A stretch of DNA of 6,816 nucleotides, from contig DAOVUE010000085.1 of assembly GCA_030632745.1 (NCBI GenBank), positions 1 through 6,816 of the forward strand, in the 5' to 3' direction. A program made the position numbers and the translations under genes. Every line of letters starts with the position of its first letter. The first letter of the stretch is position 1. This document shows positions 1 to 5,850 of the stretch, piece by piece. Below the pieces are notes generated by a model. It was not told where the DNA came from. It ran no database searches and saw only the letters and a list, made by a program, of their open reading frames with translations. This DNA is from Pseudomonadota bacterium. Lineage in GTDB: Bacteria > Pseudomonadota > Gammaproteobacteria > GRL18.

Positions 1-495
1 GGCTTAATTCATGTCGGACAGGTATTCCCGGAACACTATAGCTATCAGCAGATTCGTGATAATAAAGTCCGGCGTGATGTGGAAATACAATTTAACTGGA
101 GATATAAAAGCGTTACTAATCATCATAAACATAAAGACAGTAAATGGACAATGCCTATTTCCATGACCACAACAGACAAATTATCTTATCATTTAGCTTT
201 GATGCTGAAATTAAAGAACAATCCTGAAAAGCAGTTTAGTTTAACTGTTGCTGATGGCGGCAAGCTTAAAGAATATCACTTTGAACTATTAGGTGAAGAA
301 CAGGTTCACACTTCATCAGGCAGTTATAAAGCATTAAAAATTTACCATACGCGTTATAAAAAAGATAAAAAGATTACTCTCTGGTGTGCGCCGGAACTTA
401 ATTATCTGCCGGTTAAAATTATTCAGGAAGAAACCGACAAACCGACCTTTATTTCAACTCTACTTTCCTATCAGGAAGGCTTGAGTGGCGACTAA
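1..495 (+). CDS. DUF3108 domain-containing protein, 3' part (5' end outside window)
   Basis: The reading frame is open from base 1 and ends at TAA 493-495, so 164 codons of a longer gene are visible. A GTG at 79 could be read as a start, but the frame is open upstream and encodes plausible protein (VGQVFPEHYSYQQIRDN), so I treat the gene as truncated by the window edge. The visible part looks like the C-terminal half of DUF3108 proteins: alternating beta-strand stretches, a basic segment leading to a Phe-Asn-Trp (about residues 31-33 of the fragment), a segment on a sugar-free 'dynamic range' of charged strands, and a late 'LWCAPELNYLPVKI' strand typical of the family's end. Members are usually exported envelope proteins of unknown biochemical role. 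A signal peptide would lie upstream and cannot be checked. It is convergent with dcd and has no functional link to the flagellar genes. The family call is from recalled similarity and is moderately sure. Confidence 0.72.
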   Translation, partial: GLIHVGQVFPEHYSYQQIRDNKVRRDVEIQFNWRYKSVTNHHKHKDSKWTMPISMTTTDKLSYHLALMLKLKNNPEKQFSLTVADGGKLKEYHFELLGEEQVHTSSGSYKALKIYHTRYKKDKKITLWCAPELNYLPVKIIQEETDKPTFISTLLSYQEGLSGD

Positions 496-613
496 TTGAC
501 TACCTCAGCAAAAGATAAATCAGCAAAAAATTTTATTTAATTATCCCAACATCCTTTAGCCTGAAAGCTGGTAAAACGCCATGCTCGATGTCAGTCAACC
601 CGTCCAACCCGTC
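496..613. other. Convergent intergenic stretch, no clear terminator
   Basis: This lies between the 3' ends of the DUF3108 gene and dcd. It is AT-rich in its left half. I looked for a GC-rich stem followed by a T-run on either strand and found none that convinces. The only structure is the short tandem repeat next to the dcd stop codon, listed separately. Confidence 0.6.
596..613. repeat. Two tandem copies of a 9-bp unit beside the dcd stop
   Basis: The unit caacccgtc occurs twice back to back, at 596-604 and 605-613, and ends exactly where the dcd stop codon begins (614). It is non-coding. Two copies of a 9-mer may reflect replication slippage; no function is implied. Confidence 0.8.
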
Positions 614-1201
614 TTAGGAATTATCTTCACTAATACGACTGACAACAGGACCATTTTGATTGCGGTACTTTGCATTTGATCTTTTTCTATAGGGACGTTC
701 TGCCGGACCAGACATTTGATCAAAACTGATGGCGCCGATACACATGCCCGGTCGTAAAGCCAATGGCAGTTTACCGGAATTGAAGAATTCTAAAACGATA
801 TTCCCGCTCCAGCCGGGATCAATCCGGTGAGCAGTTACATGGACCATCAAACCTAACCTTGCTAAACTGGATCGCCCATCAAGCCAGCCTACAATATCAT
901 CAGCAAGCGTAATAGATTCATATGTAATTCCTAACGCAAGTTCTCCGGGATGAAGGAAAAACTCACTATCATCTTTAATGATTATCTCATCACTCATGAT
1001 TTTTTCAATTGCATTATCAACTTCAGTACGGCTTCCGCTCAAGTCAATATAAGCCGTTTTATGAGAGCTAAAAGTACGAAATTGGTTGCCCAGCTTTAGA
1101 TCAACACTCACACCGCTGATTGCTTCTTCTGCGGGCATGGGAACCATAGATATACGTTTTTGATTAAAAGCTTCAATGATATCTCTATCGCAAAGTCTCA
1201 T
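614..1201 (-). CDS. dcd: dCTP deaminase
   Basis: It deaminates dCTP to dUTP in the cytoplasm, the main route to dUTP and then dUMP for thymidylate synthesis in enterobacteria-like organisms. The protein is 195 residues, close to the 193 of E. coli Dcd, and aligns along its whole length. The N-terminus MRLCDRDI is the family start. The signature [13 protein letters not shown] spans residues 106-118 and [14 protein letters not shown] spans 120-133, followed by VLEF with the catalytic glutamate at position 138; Ser111, Arg115 and Arg126 are in the same register as the E. coli active site. The C-terminal [16 protein letters not shown] segment matches the nucleotide-covering tail. The monofunctional type is favoured over the bifunctional DCD-DUT type because of the close match to E. 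coli. The start ATG at 1199-1201 has only a weak purine-rich site (AGAGAA) in front. It lies on the same strand as flhB but 275 bp downstream, with its own predicted promoter at 1453-1480. Confidence 0.97.
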   Translation of the reverse strand: MRLCDRDIIEAFNQKRISMVPMPAEEAISGVSVDLKLGNQFRTFSSHKTAYIDLSGSRTEVDNAIEKIMSDEIIIKDDSEFFLHPGELALGITYESITLADDIVGWLDGRSSLARLGLMVHVTAHRIDPGWSGNIVLEFFNSGKLPLALRPGMCIGAISFDQMSGPAERPYRKRSNAKYRNQNGPVVSRISEDNS

Positions 1202-1246
1202 ATTTTTATTCTCTGGGTGCCTGGAAGGTGTTCAATTCGAAATTTC

Positions 1247-1443
1247 AACCTAAATAACTCAGTTGGATCGTAGCGTGAATGACTAAGGTGCTGTAGATTA
1301 AGGGTTTTACTGACTATTTTGGATTTATTCATACCCCGAGGGCACCTAGTAGTCACTCTATGGGTGAATTCAAAATATTTAGAAAATCCTTAAGATGCAG
1401 TGGCTTAGGCATTCAAAGTAGATTTAACTGAGTTATTTAGGTT
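1247..1443. repeat. 197-bp imperfect palindrome, ERIC/MITE-like candidate
   Basis: The ends are an exact 18-bp inverted repeat: aacctaaataactcagtt at 1247-1264 and its reverse complement at 1426-1443. Complementarity continues inward: 1267-1269 with 1421-1423, 1276-1287 with 1404-1415, 1291-1300 with 1391-1400, 1301-1333 with 1359-1390 (one bulge at 1309), leaving a loop of about 25 bases (1334-1358). In my alignment, transition differences between arms (1265, 1266, 1289, 1290, 1294, 1304, 1312, 1322, 1326, 1328, 1329) all give G-U pairs in plus-strand RNA. There is no open reading frame of note inside and no obvious target-site duplication beside the terminal repeats. The size, full-length dyad symmetry and intergenic position resemble ERIC-type repeats or a short non-autonomous transposable element, but I do not recognise the family. 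It lies in the predicted 5' leader of dcd, and could also act as a weak transcription barrier after flhB. Confidence 0.85.
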
Positions 1444-1452
1444 TAGGCAACT

Positions 1453-1480
1453 ATTATAATGCCTATGGGGTCGGAGTCAA
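1453..1480 (-). promoter_or_regulatory. Predicted sigma-70 promoter for dcd
   Basis: Read on the minus strand, TTGACT (1480-1475) is followed by a 16-base spacer and a perfect TATAAT (1458-1453). This is 11 of 12 consensus bases. The -35 hexamer overlaps the flhB stop codon (1477-1479). The predicted transcript would start near 1446, about three bases before the palindrome, and run through all of it to the dcd start at 1201, giving a leader of roughly 245 nt. The only downstream gene on this strand in the window is dcd. A plus-strand TATAAT also exists at 1455-1460 but has no fitting -35. Confidence 0.7.
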
Positions 1481-2604
1481 CGTCTTAGCTCATCAGGAAT
1501 TGGCAAATCAGATAAATCAGGTTTCATAGTTTCGTCCACTTCACCATTTTTTAACTGAAAAATATAGGCCAGGATCTGAGCCACTGCAACATAGAGCCCC
1601 GCAGGAATTTCATCACCAATTTCTACTGAATAATAGATTGCCCGCGAGAGAGGAGGAACTTCCAGGATGGGTATCTCATGTGCTTGTGCAACATTACGGA
1701 TTTGTAAGGCAACCAGATCGGCTCCTTTTGCTAACATAACCGGTGCCCCCGTACCTTCCGGATCATATTGTAATGCCACGGAAAAATGAGTTGGATTAGT
1801 AATAATAACATCTGCTTTCGGTACATCGCCCATCATACGCTGCATAGCCATATCACGCTGTAATTGTCTTTGCCGCCCTTTTATTTCCGGGTTACCTTCT
1901 GTATTTTTTGATTCATCTTTTACTTCCTGTTTGGTCATTTTTAATTGCTGTGTGTGTGTCCATATTTGATAGGGTACATCAATCAATACCACAACAATCA
2001 TGCCTAAGGTAACCAGTAAAAACTGCCAGGAGATCAGTTCCATTGCATGCAGAAAAGCACCGGGAAAAGGTTCTTGTGACAAGCCACTGAGTTCAAATCT
2101 GGCCTGCCAGAGAAAAAAGACGGCAATAGCTCCAAGCAGGCCTATTTTAAAAATACTTTTTATTAATTCTACCAGGCCCTGTGTACCAAAGATTTTTTTC
2201 ATACCCTTTAGCGGGTTCATTTTATTGAATTTGAAGCCCATGGCTTGTGAAGAGAAATTAAAACCACCGAGAAGAGAGCTGGATAAAATAACGGTAATAA
2301 CCAGTAATAGAAAAAGAGGGATTAGAGCCTTCAGCATATTAGCTAATTCTGGTTTAAAATGCAGCATCAGCTGATTTTTATCAAATAAAACCGCTCGTTC
2401 AACCGAAAAATTAGTTTTCATAATAGAGGTGATAACTTCTATCAAATCTGCGGCAAAAATCATTATGCCTATAATCGCCATCAGTAATCCAAAAAAAGTA
2501 GTTAACTCCTTTGAGCGCGGCAATTGACCTTTTTTTCTCGACTCCTCCTGCTTTTTCGACGTGGGATCTTCTGACTTCTCCTGACCATCCTGATTCTCAG
2601 CCAT
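1477..2604 (-). CDS. flhB: Flagellar export apparatus protein FlhB, autocleaving specificity switch
   Basis: FlhB sits in the inner membrane beside the FliPQR gate. Its cytoplasmic domain switches export from rod/hook to filament substrates after self-cleavage. The protein has 375 residues, close to the usual 380 or so. It begins with the charged family N-terminus (EKSEDPTSKKQEESRKKGQLPRS), followed by four hydrophobic segments at about 35-60, 88-113, 145-168 and 188-212. A basic linker leads to the autocleavage motif NPTH at 270-273, where cleavage falls between Asn and Pro. The C-terminal fold continues with AKGAD and IPILEVPPLSRAIY. The ATG at 2602-2604 overlaps the fliR stop as TAATG, and AGGAG (2615-2619) precedes it by 10 bases, so the start is well supported. 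It is the last gene of the operon here; flhA does not follow. Type III secretion homologues share the fold, but FliO and FliM/FliN upstream make this the flagellar protein. Confidence 0.98.
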   Translation of the reverse strand: MAENQDGQEKSEDPTSKKQEESRKKGQLPRSKELTTFFGLLMAIIGIMIFAADLIEVITSIMKTNFSVERAVLFDKNQLMLHFKPELANMLKALIPLFLLLVITVILSSSLLGGFNFSSQAMGFKFNKMNPLKGMKKIFGTQGLVELIKSIFKIGLLGAIAVFFLWQARFELSGLSQEPFPGAFLHAMELISWQFLLVTLGMIVVVLIDVPYQIWTHTQQLKMTKQEVKDESKNTEGNPEIKGRQRQLQRDMAMQRMMGDVPKADVIITNPTHFSVALQYDPEGTGAPVMLAKGADLVALQIRNVAQAHEIPILEVPPLSRAIYYSVEIGDEIPAGLYVAVAQILAYIFQLKNGEVDETMKPDLSDLPIPDELRR

Positions 2605-3428
2605 TATATTTTCACTCCTGAAGAAGAGACTGCAGGTGAAGAAGAATTAGCAGCTGCACTATGCTCTAAAATATTCTGCATCAATTGAAAAATATCAGTC
2701 ATAATCTGTTTAAAATAGGGCAGTAAAGAAGGCATAGTAATATAGATAATCGCAAAGGCAAAAATAATAGTAATTAAAAATCCCACTGAAAAAGGGTTCA
2801 GTTGAGGAGAAGCCTTCGACATAACGCCGAAGCTGACATTAACCATTAACAGTGCAGTTATGGCCGGCAAAACCATCATAACAGCACTGAGAAACATCTT
2901 ACTGCTCCAGCTGATCAACATCCAGTATCCCGTCGTTGAAATACCGCTGCTGCCAATGGGTAAGGTATTAAAACTATTTAATATCTCGCGAATAAGAATT
3001 AAATGACCATCCAAAGCCAGATAAAGTAAAGTGGCCAGCATTAAATAAAGTTGACCTACCACTGTGACCTGAACCCCGTCCTGAGGACTATTCATCATAG
3101 AAAAGCCCAGGCCTGCCTGCATGGCCAGGATGTGTCCTGACATAACAAAAATATTAAATGCTAATTGCAATGCAAAACCCATAATGGCACCAATGATTAC
3201 TTGATGAATGGCAATCAATAATGCATCACCGCTGATAAAATCAACTAAGGGTAAAGGGGGTAAGACGGGTATTACAACCATAGTAACAGCAGCTGCAGCT
3301 GCAATACGTACCTTAACCGGTACAGACTGTGCAGAAAAAACAGGAGCCGTCAGCATCATGGCACTGATTCTGATAAAGGGCCAGATAAACGATCCGGCAA
3401 AAGCTGTAATTTCAGCCGTGCTGAACAT
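2604..3428 (-). CDS. fliR: Flagellar export gate protein FliR
   Basis: FliR joins FliP and FliQ in the helical export gate in the centre of the basal body. The 274-residue product, slightly longer than the usual 260, is very hydrophobic, with predicted membrane segments near 10-30, 40-60, 68-98, 122-148, 168-196 and 212-240. Recognisable family features are the MQAGLGFSMMNSPQ stretch (103-116), an essentially invariant region of FliR, and SPQLNPFSVGF (207-217). In the latter, relatives as I recall them usually have a hydrophobic residue after the Asn and a Pro after the GF; here the Pro follows Asn and Leu follows GF. The last 20 residues are a low-complexity Ser/Ala tail. The ATG (3426-3428) lies one base after the fliQ stop and the stop overlaps the flhB start, so translation is probably coupled on both sides. 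A GGCGG-type site in the end of fliQ may serve as ribosome binding site. Confidence 0.97.
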   Translation of the reverse strand: MFSTAEITAFAGSFIWPFIRISAMMLTAPVFSAQSVPVKVRIAAAAAVTMVVIPVLPPLPLVDFISGDALLIAIHQVIIGAIMGFALQLAFNIFVMSGHILAMQAGLGFSMMNSPQDGVQVTVVGQLYLMLATLLYLALDGHLILIREILNSFNTLPIGSSGISTTGYWMLISWSSKMFLSAVMMVLPAITALLMVNVSFGVMSKASPQLNPFSVGFLITIIFAFAIIYITMPSLLPYFKQIMTDIFQLMQNILEHSAAANSSSPAVSSSGVKI

Positions 3429-3429
3429 C

Positions 3430-3705
3430 TCAGCCGCCGCCGATATAAAGAGGAATATTAATAAACATCTGGGTCATATATTCAGTTAAACGTCCCAGCA
3501 TATAGGGGCCTGCATACATCAGCACAGCAAATGTAATTAATAGTTTCGGAATAAAAGTCAGAGTTTGCTCATTGATAGAAGTCGCAGCCTGAAACATGCT
3601 CACTATCAGGCCGACCACCAGTGCCGGAATCAAAATAATCAATAACAAAACAATAATAAGATAAACTGCACCCTGCAATATGTCTAACACTGATTCTGCG
3701 GTCAT
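3430..3705 (-). CDS. fliQ: Flagellar export gate protein FliQ
   Basis: FliQ is a small two-helix membrane protein, several copies of which wrap the FliP-FliR core of the export gate. The product is 91 residues against a usual 89. It has two hydrophobic hairpin segments (about 12-37 and 52-75) separated by the conserved FQAATSINEQTLTFIPK (38-54), the clearest family signature. The N-terminal MTAESV matches the family's usual MTPE-V start. It lies 24 bases after fliP and has the best ribosome binding site in the operon (see 3711-3716). Confidence 0.98.
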   Translation of the reverse strand: MTAESVLDILQGAVYLIIVLLLIILIPALVVGLIVSMFQAATSINEQTLTFIPKLLITFAVLMYAGPYMLGRLTEYMTQMFINIPLYIGGG

Positions 3706-3710
3706 ACCTT

Positions 3711-3716
3711 CTCCTT
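3711..3716 (-). promoter_or_regulatory. Strong ribosome binding site of fliQ
   Basis: AAGGAG on the minus strand lies five bases before the fliQ ATG (3703-3705). It is the closest match to the Shine-Dalgarno consensus seen in the operon, fitting a gate subunit needed in more copies than FliR, though that link is an inference. Confidence 0.8.
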
Positions 3717-3729
3717 TCTATACATACTA

Positions 3730-4515
3730 TTATACATAGTAGCTTGAAGCTAAAGTACCCATAATCATTGACCAGCCATCCACCAGTACAAATAACATCA
3801 GCTTAAACGGCATGGAGACAATCAGCGGGGACAGCATCATCATGCCCATAGACATCAGAACACTGGCGACCACTAAATCAATAATTAAAAATGGAATAAA
3901 AATAAGAAAACCAATACTGAATGCTGTTTTTAATTCACTGGTAACAAAGGATGGAATCAGAACAGTAAAGGGTACATCCGCCGGTGTTTGATAAGGGCCT
4001 TCATTAGCAATTTCTGTAAACATAATTAAGTCCTTATCCCGGGTTTGAGCCAGCATAAACTCATGCATAGGTATAGAAACACGCTCAATTGCAGTTTCTA
4101 CTCCGATTTGATCATCCAGATAGGGTTTAACACCATCGTTATACATACGATCAAATACCGGAGCCATAATAAACAGAGTCATAAATATCCCCAAACCCAC
4201 TAATACCTGAGCAGGAGGAGCCTGCATCAAACCGGTTGCCTGACGCACAATGGCCAGAACAATAATAACCCGGGTAAAAGAGGTCATCATTAATAACATA
4301 GATGGAATGAGGGTAATAACCGTCATTAAAACCATAGCTTGTATGGTCAGAGTATAAGTCTGTTCTCCATTGGCACTCGGATTAATTGTGACAATGTCAA
4401 TACCCTGTGCAGCGGAAACAATAGAAGAAAAAAGACACAAAGAAATAAATAGACCTGATAATAAGGACTGAAAAAGTGTTGTATAAGAAAAATGGAGCTT
4501 ATGCAGTTTTTTCAT
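3730..4515 (-). CDS. fliP: Flagellar export gate protein FliP
   Basis: FliP forms the pentameric core of the export gate with FliR. The 261-residue product starts with a signal peptide (basic MKKLHKLH, hydrophobic core about 18-34, likely cut at VSA-AQG near 35/36), as is usual for FliP. Next come the conserved stretch MTSFTRVIIVLAIVRQATG (77-95) and QAPPAQVLVGLGIFMT (98-113), a periplasmic domain with YQTPADVPF, and the second signature LIPSFVTSELKTAFSIGF (186-203). The run SMGMMMLSP (222-230) corresponds to the methionine-rich gasket region of the family. The ATG at 4513-4515 has no good ribosome binding site at normal spacing, but the signal peptide requires a start here or very close. The 94-bp gap to fliO is AT-rich, with no promoter or terminator I trust; a four-codon ATG-ACG-GGT-GTC-TAA lies just upstream (see findings). 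Confidence 0.97.
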   Translation of the reverse strand: MKKLHKLHFSYTTLFQSLLSGLFISLCLFSSIVSAAQGIDIVTINPSANGEQTYTLTIQAMVLMTVITLIPSMLLMMTSFTRVIIVLAIVRQATGLMQAPPAQVLVGLGIFMTLFIMAPVFDRMYNDGVKPYLDDQIGVETAIERVSIPMHEFMLAQTRDKDLIMFTEIANEGPYQTPADVPFTVLIPSFVTSELKTAFSIGFLIFIPFLIIDLVVASVLMSMGMMMLSPLIVSMPFKLMLFVLVDGWSMIMGTLASSYYV

Positions 4516-4609
4516 AAAAAATTAGACACCCGTCATATAAAGAAATTGGCACAGATCAAATAAAGAAAATTGTCTTTACACTTTTTTCTACACTTCCCGT
4601 ATTGGAGGC

Positions 4610-5350
4610 TTAACTTTCCTGCTTCGGTGCTTTAGCCTTTAACAGTTTTGTCAGTTTATTGGAAAAATGATTTTTTTCTGTATTAGTTTTTGTTTGTGAC
4701 GCTTCATATCTTGTATCAAGAGGTACATCTAAAACATGCAGGGTATTAATTTGTGTAGCCGTTATACCCACCAGTAATTGCTGTTCACCCACTTCAATTA
4801 AAGAAATTTTTTCTTTTTGCCCCAAACTCAAAGTGGCTATAATTTTTAAATTCCCCTGTCCGGACATATTACTATAACCGGCCTTTCTCATAAGCCAGGC
4901 GAGAAAAAAAATAATAGCTAAAATAAAAATCAGTCCGAGAGAAACACTCAGTGCATCCATGGCATTCACCGGTTCTTTTTTACTGCTGTCAGCATTTGTT
5001 TGAACTGATGTTTTATTAAATAGTAAGGGGAAAGATTTGTGAGTCGGTGTTTTCTCGCTGTGATCATTTTGCGCAGCGGGTATTTTTGCTTCTGAACTAT
5101 TAGTTTCTGAGCTATTAGTCACTGGCTGTGATAAATGATTGTATTGCTCATCCTCCGCTGTATTACCGTTTTCTGAATAACAATATTCAGCCAATAGCAA
5201 AGTCAGCAATGACACTATAATAAGCAAATGCTTTTTTTTAGATTGACGTCTAAATAAGTTAAAGTTTTCCAGGCATTCTTTTGCTAATATAAAATTCCAA
5301 AAAAAATATCTGCAAAATTTCATGTTTGCCTTAAAGCTATTAATTAACAT
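4610..5350 (-). CDS. fliO: Flagellar biosynthesis protein FliO, long N-terminal form
   Basis: FliO is a membrane protein that helps assemble or stabilise the FliP ring. The family core is clear: one membrane segment (about 133-153) ending in LMRKAGY, then the cytoplasmic domain GNLKIIATLSLGQKEKISLIEVGEQQLLVGIT (167-196) and LHVLDVP, followed by a basic tail. Upstream is a second hydrophobic stretch (41-56, after RRQSKKK), which looks like a signal sequence, and a polar Ser/Asn/Thr-rich presumed periplasmic linker (60-128). At 246 residues it is much longer than enterobacterial FliO (about 120) and longer than most gammaproteobacterial ones. The start at 5348-5350 overlaps the fliN stop as TAATG but lacks a good ribosome binding site; residues 1-40 before the signal-like stretch are unusual. 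ATG at codon 10 or TTG near codon 42 are alternative starts. Confidence 0.9.
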   Translation of the reverse strand: MLINSFKANMKFCRYFFWNFILAKECLENFNLFRRQSKKKHLLIIVSLLTLLLAEYCYSENGNTAEDEQYNHLSQPVTNSSETNSSEAKIPAAQNDHSEKTPTHKSFPLLFNKTSVQTNADSSKKEPVNAMDALSVSLGLIFILAIIFFLAWLMRKAGYSNMSGQGNLKIIATLSLGQKEKISLIEVGEQQLLVGITATQINTLHVLDVPLDTRYEASQTKTNTEKNHFSNKLTKLLKAKAPKQES

Positions 5351-5739
5351 TATTTAAGTTTAGAAATGCGTTCCGCCGGACTGATGACATCAGTCAAACG
5401 AATACCAAATTTATCATTTACTACAACCACTTCGCCATGAGCAATTAAAGTACCATTAATCAGTACATCCATTGCTTCACCTGCTAAACGGTCAAGTTCT
5501 ACCACAGAGCCCTGGTTTAATTTTAGAAGATTCCTGATATTAATCTTAGTACGTCCAATTTCCATTGAAATCTCAACCGGTACATCAAGAATCACATCAA
5601 GATTAACTTCTCCATCAGCATCAGCATTGGCATCATTTTCTAAATTATCAAAACCAGCAGTTTCTGCATCAGCCTGCTCATCCATGGCTTCTGCCCATGG
5701 ATCTTCTTCAGCTTCTAAATTGTCTGTTTCATCACTCAT
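5350..5739 (-). CDS. fliN: Flagellar motor switch protein FliN
   Basis: FliN forms the lower part of the cytoplasmic C-ring with FliM, where it takes part in rotation switching and docks the export ATPase complex. The 129-residue product has an acidic, low-complexity N-terminal region (1-46, including DNLENDANADADGE) with the family motif EDPWAEAMDEQ (12-22). The SpoA-type C-terminal domain runs from about 47 to 129: LDVILDVPVEISMEIGRTK, LLKLNQGSVVELDRLAGE, VLINGTLIAHGEVVVVNDKFGIRLTDVISP and ERI at the end, all strongly conserved in FliN. The ATG at 5737-5739 has GGAAACAG upstream as a moderate ribosome binding site. It is separated from fliM by 107 bp with short repeats, and its stop overlaps the fliO start. 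Confidence 0.98.
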   Translation of the reverse strand: MSDETDNLEAEEDPWAEAMDEQADAETAGFDNLENDANADADGEVNLDVILDVPVEISMEIGRTKINIRNLLKLNQGSVVELDRLAGEAMDVLINGTLIAHGEVVVVNDKFGIRLTDVISPAERISKLK

Positions 5740-5790
5740 TGTTCTGTTTCCAAATTAATTTATATTGGTAAAAAATAGTCCAGTTTGATT

Positions 5791-5850
5791 TAAGAGCCTT
5801 CAGCCAAAGCTTGTTTGATAAGAGCCGGCAGCCAAATTAAGAGCCATCAA
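5791..5850 (-). repeat. Tandem ~28-bp repeats in the fliM-fliN gap
   Basis: On the plus strand taagagccttcagccaaa (5791-5808) recurs as taagagccggcagccaaa (5819-5836), differing only at two adjacent bases, 28 bp apart; the sequence between the copies is also partly alike (tttgat before each). A partial third copy, taagagcc followed by atcaa, begins at 5838 and runs over the fliM stop codon. The stretch is otherwise non-coding. It looks like slippage-type duplication; no site for a known regulator was recognised. Confidence 0.75.

Noticed and set aside
79..495. GTG at 79 as the true start of the DUF3108 gene
   Set aside because: The frame is open to base 1 and encodes plausible family sequence upstream, so the gene enters from outside the window.
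1247..1443. CRISPR array or rho-independent terminator at the palindrome
   Set aside because: There are only two inverted arms and no regularly spaced direct repeats; no GC-rich stem followed by a T-run is present, so a classical terminator is not supported.
2000..2374. 124-codon plus-strand open frame inside flhB
   Set aside because: It is fully antisense to flhB, which is unmistakable by NPTH motif and full-length match; the antisense product resembles no family and has no ribosome binding site of note.
3208..3489. 93-codon plus-strand open frame over fliR/fliQ
   Set aside because: Antisense to the fliR start and fliQ end; its alanine/threonine-rich product mirrors the hydrophobic fliR codons and is a shadow.
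1477..3705. Non-flagellar type III secretion system instead of a flagellum
   Set aside because: FliO and FliM with a CheY-type switch protein layout, and the standard fliMNOPQR-flhB order, are specific to flagella.
5740..5790. Possible promoter in the fliM-fliN gap (TATAAA on the minus strand)
   Set aside because: No acceptable -35 hexamer lies 15-19 bases upstream, and the sequence is simply AT-rich.
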